Shown here one piece after another: positions 20,903 through 25,846 of a DNA stretch of 25,846 nucleotides. The DNA is from a virus. The position numbers were made by a program, and so were the translations under genes. The DNA is taken from IMG/VR virus record IMGVR_UViG_3300038451_000690, positions 1-25,846 of that record, one strand, 5' to 3'. The stretch's first letter is position 1. Each line of letters begins with the position of its first letter. Under the pieces are notes generated by a model that did no database searches, was not told the DNA's origin, and saw only the letters and a list, made by a program, of their open reading frames with translations.

Positions 20903-23215
20903 ATGCCGACCATTCCTTCAGAATTTGTACAAACCGTAATGCCGCAGGCAGGCCAGGAAGGATCAAGGCCCCTGAGCGAAACATACCAGAACGTACAGGC
21001 CACTCCGCAGGACTTTGGTGGCCAGGTCGGACAAGCGCTTCAGCAAAGCGGGGATATCTTTGCGCAACATGCAGTTCAGCGCCAGCAGATTCTGAATGAA
21101 GCCAATGTAAATGATGTCTACGCAAATCAATTCTCACCGGCATTCCGCAATCTTCAAAATCAATTCATGAAGCTCGAGGGCAAAGACGCCGAGACACAAT
21201 TCCCGGCCTACCAGCAGCAAATGAATGATATGCGGGCGCAGTACCGGGCAAACCTGCCGAATGCAATGCAACAAAGGCTTTTCGATGACAGGTCCACGCG
21301 GCGCGCCGAAATAGATCTGGATGGCATGAGCCGGTATGCGGCGCAACAAACGAAGGCCTGGGAGTGGAATACCCACCTCGCCACGACGGGAGATCTCATT
21401 TCGGAGGCGGAGGCCAACTGGAACAATCCTCAACGTCTGCAAAATGTGCAGGCCCGGCTCGATGATGAAATAATCGATTACGGCTCAAAGCACGGGTGGA
21501 GCACGGAAGTGTTCCAGGGACAACGCCGCGATCTGAGCGACAAGCTATGGGAAGGAGTAATCAAAAGACAGGCCGTTAGCGGCGACCCGGCCGGCGCGAT
21601 GCAGACTTTCCGGGAGCAAACCGGACAGAGTCGGATCTCCGGACAGGCCCAGGGCAAAATTGAATTATTTTTAAAGCCCTACCAGGACAATGCATACGCT
21701 CAAGCCGCTTACGGAAAAGTGACGGGGGGCATCGTAGCTCAGCAGATCAGCGCCCAGGCACAACAGCAAGGCCTTGATCCATCAACGGCCCTGACGGTCT
21801 GGGCTTGCGAAGGGGCCGTAACTGATCCGAGCGTGAAGAACCCGAACTCTCAGGCAACCGGCCATTTCCAATTTATGCCCGCCACCTGGTCGGACATGGG
21901 CGGAACGGACCAGGACCGGCTTGACTCAAACCGGCAAATCGAACTCGGTATAAAGCTCATAAAGCAAAACAGCGATCTACTTGCCAAAGACCTCGGGCGC
22001 CAACCTCAGCCATGGGAGGTCTACCTCGCGCATCAGCAAGGCATAGGAGGCGCCGAAAAGCTCATGGGCGCCGACCCGAACGCAAATGCCGGGCAGGTCG
22101 CAGGCAACATGAAAGCCATTACCCTGAACGGAGGAACTCCAGACACGACTGCCGGCCAATTCGTGAACATCGTCAAGGACTATGTCAATCGCAAGTCTCA
22201 ACAGTTCACAGCTCAAGGGGTCCCGACCGCTCAAAATCTTACTCAAAATTATGAAGCAGGCCTTCAGGCGGTAACCGATCTGGCCAGACAGGAACATCCG
22301 GGCGATCCGGCGGCACAGGATAGATATCAAAGCCATTATATTCAGCAGATGGGCCAGCAGTTGCACGCCGCCAATATGACCGACAACGCAAACAGGGACA
22401 TCATAAAATCGGGATTGACGGGACCACAAGGCGTTCAGTCCTGGCAGGATTTCATGAGCGACCCAGCCAGGGCACAGGCATACGCCGATACCTTTAAATC
22501 CGATCCGAGCATTTACGGCAAAGTGGACAAGGCGATCACAACTAACGCGCTTAACGCGTGGGACCCTCCGGCATCGGCGCAAACCAGCCAGTTATACGAT
22601 GACCTGAACGGCATGAAGACAACCGACAGGGACCAGTTCTCAAAACTGGACCTCATGGGGTACTATGGCGGAATGCCTCTCAGTCAGTTAAGCGATCTCC
22701 AAAAAGCCCAGCAAGCCATCCAAAAACAGGACGGCGCGGAGGCGGCCAAACATATCAATAGCGTTCATGCGCTCAGCGTGCTCAAACCCCTGATTAAGGA
22801 GGCGGCGGGAGACTCGGCAAACGAATTCTACAGGATGGACCCGGATTCGGATTACCCGGATGGTCTGAGAAAATATAATCAGTTTGTGAGCCAGTTTGAT
22901 CAAAATGTCCAGATTTGGCGGCAGAACAACAACGGCAAGTTACCCTCGGACGCCGATTATCGTGAAATCGGCCGGGAGATGCTTTTCCCGGAGCCGGTCC
23001 AGCAGCCAACAGCTGCACCCGGGGCGATTCAGCCCAAATCGTCAAAATCCGCCCCCGCTCAACAACCGGATAATTCCAAACCCGACCCGATCGTTCCGGA
23101 TCGGGTGAAGCAGCTTTCCGTTCAGGATACTCCATCACGGATATCGGGCTTCCTCAAAGCCAAAAATGTAAATCCAGCTACCTACGAATTGCCCGATGAA
23201 GAATCCATTCGATGA
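20903..23215 (+). CDS. Internal virion protein with a lytic transglycosylase domain
   Basis: This 770-residue ejected protein would open the peptidoglycan during DNA entry. ATG 20903 follows AGGAG. Residues 1-270 are helical and Gln-rich, as in ejection proteins. A lytic transglycosylase domain lies at about 280-400: catalytic Glu303 in VWACEGAVTDPSVKNPNS, then ATGHFQFMPATWSDMG (318-333) and YLAHQQGIGGA (374-384). Residues 430-770 are helical, with Pro-rich linkers near 690-740. In T7 the transglycosylase sits at the N-terminus of gp16; here it is in the middle of a smaller protein. The last 20 bases overlap the start of the truncated next gene. Confidence 0.87.
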   Translation: MPTIPSEFVQTVMPQAGQEGSRPLSETYQNVQATPQDFGGQVGQALQQSGDIFAQHAVQRQQILNEANVNDVYANQFSPAFRNLQNQFMKLEGKDAETQFPAYQQQMNDMRAQYRANLPNAMQQRLFDDRSTRRAEIDLDGMSRYAAQQTKAWEWNTHLATTGDLISEAEANWNNPQRLQNVQARLDDEIIDYGSKHGWSTEVFQGQRRDLSDKLWEGVIKRQAVSGDPAGAMQTFREQTGQSRISGQAQGKIELFLKPYQDNAYAQAAYGKVTGGIVAQQISAQAQQQGLDPSTALTVWACEGAVTDPSVKNPNSQATGHFQFMPATWSDMGGTDQDRLDSNRQIELGIKLIKQNSDLLAKDLGRQPQPWEVYLAHQQGIGGAEKLMGADPNANAGQVAGNMKAITLNGGTPDTTAGQFVNIVKDYVNRKSQQFTAQGVPTAQNLTQNYEAGLQAVTDLARQEHPGDPAAQDRYQSHYIQQMGQQLHAANMTDNANRDIIKSGLTGPQGVQSWQDFMSDPARAQAYADTFKSDPSIYGKVDKAITTNALNAWDPPASAQTSQLYDDLNGMKTTDRDQFSKLDLMGYYGGMPLSQLSDLQKAQQAIQKQDGAEAAKHINSVHALSVLKPLIKEAAGDSANEFYRMDPDSDYPDGLRKYNQFVSQFDQNVQIWRQNNNGKLPSDADYREIGREMLFPEPVQQPTAAPGAIQPKSSKSAPAQQPDNSKPDPIVPDRVKQLSVQDTPSRISGFLKAKNVNPATYELPDEESIR

Positions 23216-23294
23216 TTTCATTCCGGACAGGCCGAAGAGGCGCATGGGAAGACGCTGTAACTTCAGCGTTGGGCAGTGTCCTAATTTGACCTAG
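23196..23294 (+). pseudogene. Truncated start of a further phage gene
   Basis: An ATG at 23196, inside the end of the previous gene, opens a frame reading MKNPFDDFIPDRPKRR and stopping at TAG 23292-23294 after 32 codons. The NPFDDF opening is a common beginning of podovirus internal or ejection proteins, and the overlap with the preceding gene follows the tight spacing of the whole tail operon. From about residue 20 the sequence (CNFSVGQCPNLT) no longer looks phage-like. I infer that the gene was cut near 23255-23270 by a deletion, insertion or prophage end. It would normally encode a large late protein that is missing here. Confidence 0.5.
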
Positions 23295-23533
23295 GTGGAA
23301 CTTTGGCATAGTCTGTTCATCCGGTGAACACAGGGGAGAGAGTCGCGAAATGGCACTTAACTGCCACTTTCATCTTTTCTTCCCACATTCGCCTTACTAT
23401 GTAGATTGACGTACATAGTAGACCCCATTTTCGTTTTTCCCATTGGAAAATTGTTGCGATGGCACTCTTTCTCTACTACTTTATTTTCGGAAGCCAGTAG
23501 AGCCGCAAAAGGCAGAAGACAAAAAGGGGACAA
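23295..23533. promoter_or_regulatory. Spacer with three inverted repeats
   Basis: This stretch has no gene I can support. It holds TGTTCA-TCCGG-TGAACA (23314-23330), the imperfect palindrome TGGCACTTAACTGCCA (23351-23366), and TACTATGTA (23395-23403) with its perfect inverted copy TACATAGTA (23412-23420) eight bases later. They precede the gene at 23534. The sequence here is clearly more AT-rich than the phage genes. Sites of this size and spacing suit dimeric regulators; which regulator is unknown. Confidence 0.55.
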
Positions 23534-23884
23534 ATGGAAGAGAAGCCCAAGCAGGTTACCTTCGAGTATAAGATTGCCGCCAATCATAGCGTGTATGCCG
23601 CAACGGGAGCTATCGGTGGGTTGAATGCACAGGGTCAAGTTATAGTTAATTTTTTCAATGATCGGGCGGCCATTCCGAGAAAGCAAACACACGCTTTGGA
23701 CGAAAAAGGCGGCCTCATCATGCCACTTCTCCATGAAGAAAAAAAAGGCTCAGTTATAAGGGACGTATTCGTAGGCATCTCATTGCCCCCTGGAGTCGCT
23801 AAGGCGACTGGTCAATGGCTCATTAATCTAGCTGATCAGTTCGAAAAATTGCTTTCAAGTTCATCGCAAAAAGAGCCGAATTAA
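23534..23884 (+). CDS. Conserved hypothetical protein (bacterial type)
   Basis: This 116-residue protein starts at ATG 23534 behind AAAAGGGG. It opens with TFEYKIAANHSVYAATGAIGGLNAQGQVIVNFFNDRAAIP, a beta-rich part, and closes with GISLPPGVAKATGQWLINLADQFEKLL, an amphipathic helix. The order (N-terminal strands with Y-x-A-x-GAxGG, NFFN, final helix) looks like a family of small uncharacterised bacterial proteins. Codon and base use are more AT-rich than in the phage genes, and there is no virion feature, so it probably belongs to the host or to an accessory insertion. The next gene starts two bases after its stop. Confidence 0.65.
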   Translation: MEEKPKQVTFEYKIAANHSVYAATGAIGGLNAQGQVIVNFFNDRAAIPRKQTHALDEKGGLIMPLLHEEKKGSVIRDVFVGISLPPGVAKATGQWLINLADQFEKLLSSSSQKEPN

Positions 23885-23885
23885 T

Positions 23886-24266
23886 ATGTCGAAGAATTTT
23901 CAGCATCCGGTGGTTTCTTGGGACTTCCCGGTCCACATTGCGGTCCAACGACCGATGAATGATTATAGTCTGCTTCAAGGTGTAACGGTCATTTCCTATG
24001 TGACAGGCTATGTCCATGGAGTGACGGCAGCAAAGAGCCTTGAAGAACGGCGAGAGGAGGAGGACATGAATTCCGCTTGTCAATCCGCTCTTGAAGATGT
24101 GCCGATCAAGGAGGCAAAAGCCCGCATTAAGGGTTATTTCGAAGAGCATCATGGGGAAGACTTGGATTATGGGGATCTCAGAGAAGCCCTGTGCATCGCA
24201 TTGCCCACCATTGTGGAAGCTTGCGATCAGCTCGAACGGGAGGGAAAGATTGCCGGAGTCGATTAA
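23886..24266 (+). CDS. Hypothetical protein with a helical C-terminal half
   Basis: This 126-residue protein starts at ATG 23886, immediately behind the previous stop, so the two are co-transcribed. The N-terminal half has no recognisable pattern. Residues about 70-126 (VPIKEAKARIKGYFEEHHG, LDYGDLREALCIALPTIVEACDQLEREGKIAGVD) look like a small winged-helix domain: three helices followed by the LEREGKI turn that commonly ends such folds. A DNA-binding partner for the upstream inverted repeats is therefore possible but untested. There is no clear ribosome binding site of its own, in line with translational coupling. Confidence 0.6.
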   Translation: MSKNFQHPVVSWDFPVHIAVQRPMNDYSLLQGVTVISYVTGYVHGVTAAKSLEERREEEDMNSACQSALEDVPIKEAKARIKGYFEEHHGEDLDYGDLREALCIALPTIVEACDQLEREGKIAGVD

Positions 24267-24282
24267 GAAGAGCACTCATAAA

Positions 24283-24465
24283 GTGAGGCGTGAAGTCGGA
24301 GATGCCATCGAGGGCGACGCAATCCATATTCAATGCAGGAAACTTACTGGTGAGTGGGATAAGATTAGGGGTTCCGAGCAGCACCATTACTATTCTACGA
24401 TTGTCAAAATGAATGCATACGCCGTAATCTCCAGAAAATTCACCAACGTTAAAGAAACCTCCTGA
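24283..24465 (+). CDS. Possible small hypothetical protein
   Basis: A GTG at 24283 opens a 60-codon frame ending TGA at 24463-24465, reading VRREVGDAIEGDAIHIQCRKL and later HHYYSTIVKMNAYAVISRKF. The composition looks like a real small protein, but the start has no good ribosome binding site and the frame stays open further upstream inside the previous gene. It may be a gene fragment. Confidence 0.3.
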   Translation: MRREVGDAIEGDAIHIQCRKLTGEWDKIRGSEQHHYYSTIVKMNAYAVISRKFTNVKETS

Positions 24466-24494
24466 ATCCGGTTTTTTGCAGGGTTCCTACCATT

Positions 24495-24827
24495 TTAATC
24501 AACCAACTTTGCAACCATTGTTTCACTGATTGGTTCTGTATCCTGAACTATCGCCGCCCTCACGGCATCCCGCGCCGAAGTTACGGGCGGAACATGCAGC
24601 ACCGCGAAGAACTTCCGCTTTGTGCTTCCCTCTATCGGAGAGGACCAGGTGTAGCAGCGGGTAGCCAGCGCGTTGCCCTTGATGTAAAAAACGTCAACAA
24701 TACCTTCCCAGACAGTTTGCCCCTGGAAGGTTTCGAATACCTCCACCGATTCAACGTAAGATGCCGAGCAGTTATGCAGCCTTTCCGTTGCTATCCGCAG
24801 TTCTTCGATTTCAGGGTTATTCTTCAT
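24495..24827 (-). CDS. Conserved hypothetical protein (bacterial type)
   Basis: This 110-residue protein starts at ATG 24827 on the minus strand, with AAGGAG five bases upstream; a longer form would run through the neighbouring gene. The core NCSASYVESVEVFETFQGQTVWEGIVDVFYIKGNALATRCYTW, followed by FFAVLHVPPVTSARDAVRAAI, is a pattern I associate with uncharacterised proteins in bacterial chromosomes. The two beta-rich halves suggest a small barrel. It is the last gene of a three-gene minus-strand operon, overlapping the upstream gene by 11 bases, and is convergent with the + strand genes before it. Confidence 0.7.
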   Translation of the reverse strand: MKNNPEIEELRIATERLHNCSASYVESVEVFETFQGQTVWEGIVDVFYIKGNALATRCYTWSSPIEGSTKRKFFAVLHVPPVTSARDAVRAAIVQDTEPISETMVAKLVD

Positions 24828-25098
24828 CCGGCTCCTTGCCCTGAGGTTTTGAGTTGGGGGGATCGCCTTTCGGCAAGTCTTCTTTGTCAATCTCTAAGTG
24901 TTTAATGAGTTTAGTATATTCTTTTTGGGTAAACTCCGAATATGGCACGGAAGCTAAAAATCGCAGGCTGATGTTATTCCGAAAAGAATACCGTGCTATT
25001 TCATATTCCCTTTGTTGAATAGGAGGCGGTATCGTTCCCTCAGGGGCTTCCGCTGCATTGTGTTGAAGGGTTGTCAATCTTTTCTCACCGCGTCTCAC
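24817..25098 (-). CDS. Hypothetical small protein
   Basis: This 93-residue protein on the minus strand probably starts at GTG 25098, overlapping the end of the upstream gene by 14 bases; a TTG seven codons later is an alternative. It contains a helical middle (EYEIARYSFRNNISLRFLAS, then FTQKEYTKLIKHLEIDKEDLPKG) and an acidic proline-rich tail ending in EEPDEE-like residues (KEPDEE). No membrane segment or known domain is visible. The overlaps on both sides show that it belongs to the same operon as its neighbours. Confidence 0.6.
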   Translation of the reverse strand: MRRGEKRLTTLQHNAAEAPEGTIPPPIQQREYEIARYSFRNNISLRFLASVPYSEFTQKEYTKLIKHLEIDKEDLPKGDPPNSKPQGKEPDEE

Positions 25099-25846
25099 CG
25101 CCAGTTTTTTCCCGCTCTTTTACGATTGAGACCAGGTACTCGTGAGGCGGTTCGTTTTCTCTTACGCCGAGCAGGTGCAGAAGGAGTTTTTTCCCCTTAT
25201 ACGTAAAGGTCTGCGGCCGGTCCATCTGAAGGCAAAGGTCCCTTTTGCCGCCTCCACTGTCAAGATGGACAACCGCTGCCGCCTCCTTCGGGCACTGACC
25301 TCTATCGGAGGATTCATCGACCACAACGGCAACATCGTCGCCAAACGCCCTGGAAACTTCGCCGGCTTTGATCCATGAAGGTCCCAAAGCAAGCTGTTGA
25401 GCAAAAAGGTTTCTCAGTGCGGCGAGTTTTTCCTCACTATCGCGCAGATCATTTCGCAGGGATGCCGTTTCCGAGTCTTGCTCCTTCATTTTGGTAATAA
25501 AGCTGAGATTCGTGTCCTGACAGCTGTTCAGGTTTGCCGTCAAAGACGATATCTGGGAGTCGATTTTCATTTGAGTTTCATTGTTTCGTGCTTCCAATTC
25601 TTTATACTTATGGTCAACAAACTTATACAGATCATTTAATTGACTATATTTATCATTCATTTTCTCATTTGTGTTTTGCAATGCCTTGATTTCGTATTGA
25701 TACCGGGTAATCTCTTTTTGGTGTACTCGATCGGTAACAATGTGATCCAGCAGCACAATGTCGCCGACCAAAAACACGACACAAATTGCGGCAAGAATCG
25801 GATTATTTGAGAAAAAGTCCGGAAAAGAAAATCTTTCTCCTCTCAT
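25085..25846 (-). CDS. Membrane-anchored coiled-coil protein (may extend beyond the window)
   Basis: This minus-strand protein reads 253 residues with an ATG in the last three bases, so the true start could lie outside. A membrane helix covers about residues 17-34 (LAAICVVFLVGDIVLLDH). Residues about 40-150 form a long coiled coil (YEIKALQNTNEKMNDKYSQL, SLTANLNSC, RDSEEKLAALRNL). The last 90 residues are a compact beta-rich domain with CPKEAAAVVHLDSG and YKGKKLLLHLLGVRE. A single anchor, a stalk and a globular end suggest a structural or signalling role at the inner membrane. I do not recognise the C-terminal domain. It is the first visible gene of the minus-strand operon. Confidence 0.65.
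   Translation of the reverse strand: MRGERFSFPDFFSNNPILAAICVVFLVGDIVLLDHIVTDRVHQKEITRYQYEIKALQNTNEKMNDKYSQLNDLYKFVDHKYKELEARNNETQMKIDSQISSLTANLNSCQDTNLSFITKMKEQDSETASLRNDLRDSEEKLAALRNLFAQQLALGPSWIKAGEVSRAFGDDVAVVVDESSDRGQCPKEAAAVVHLDSGGGKRDLCLQMDRPQTFTYKGKKLLLHLLGVRENEPPHEYLVSIVKEREKTGGETR

Noticed and set aside
23256-23300. Insertion sequence end (GTTGGGCAGTGTCCTAATTTGACC)
   Set aside because: It looks somewhat like a transposon end, but no transposase or matching inverted end is present in the window.
200-23400. attL/attR direct repeats around the phage module
   Set aside because: I compared the spacer near 226-300 with 23220-23400 by eye and found only short shared words such as GTTCAT.
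1-25846. Diversity-generating retroelement as in phage BPP-1
   Set aside because: No reverse transcriptase, template repeat or C-type lectin variable region is visible, although the head genes are BPP-1-like.

Overview
The window carries the late (packaging, head, lysis, tail and DNA-ejection) half of a short-tailed, T7/BPP-1-like podovirus, all on the + strand, flanked by genes that look bacterial. No integrase, repressor, replication gene, reverse transcriptase, tRNA or CRISPR array is visible. The late module is therefore part of a larger phage or, more likely, a prophage or prophage remnant. The host is probably Gram-negative. The flanking small proteins and the short intergenic repeats suggest a Desulfobacterota-type (deltaproteobacterial) genome, but this is an impression, not a search result.

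Layout. 1-514: a start-poor minus-strand reading frame and an AT/GC-patchy non-coding stretch with a 12-bp tandem repeat. 515-4779: a small zinc-site protein, small and large terminase, a small conserved protein and the portal. 4836-8890: an unusual block of one small virion-like protein and three consecutive genes with Sec signal peptides, including a 681-residue secreted M14 carboxypeptidase of the cytosolic-carboxypeptidase (CCP) type fused to a LamG-like domain. 8973-13365: a Bbp19-like protein, a terminator, an HNH nuclease, scaffold, major capsid protein, Bbp16-like cement protein and two further small or virion-like proteins. 13428-15011: the lysis region (lipoprotein-like protein, holin-like protein, compact GH108 muramidase, single-span membrane protein). 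15016-23215: tail adaptor, tail fibre, an enlarged nozzle protein, Gp13-like and Gp14-like internal virion proteins, and an internal virion protein with a lytic transglycosylase domain. At 23196 the next gene starts with a typical phage beginning but stops after 32 codons, so the module seems to be cut there.

23295-25846: a regulatory-looking spacer with three inverted repeats, two or three small + strand hypothetical genes, then a converging minus-strand operon of three genes whose first product is a membrane-anchored coiled-coil protein.

How the genes work together: the terminase pair packages DNA through the portal into a capsid built from scaffold, major capsid and cement proteins. The adaptor, nozzle and fibre form the short tail, and the internal proteins drill through the envelope. 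The muramidase, holin-like and membrane proteins release the progeny. The secreted block between portal and head genes does not fit this assembly line. It is the most interesting part of the window: apparently cargo exported by the host Sec system, with a peptidase as its centrepiece. Separately, short repeats of host type have been inserted into several of the spacers between essential phage genes.
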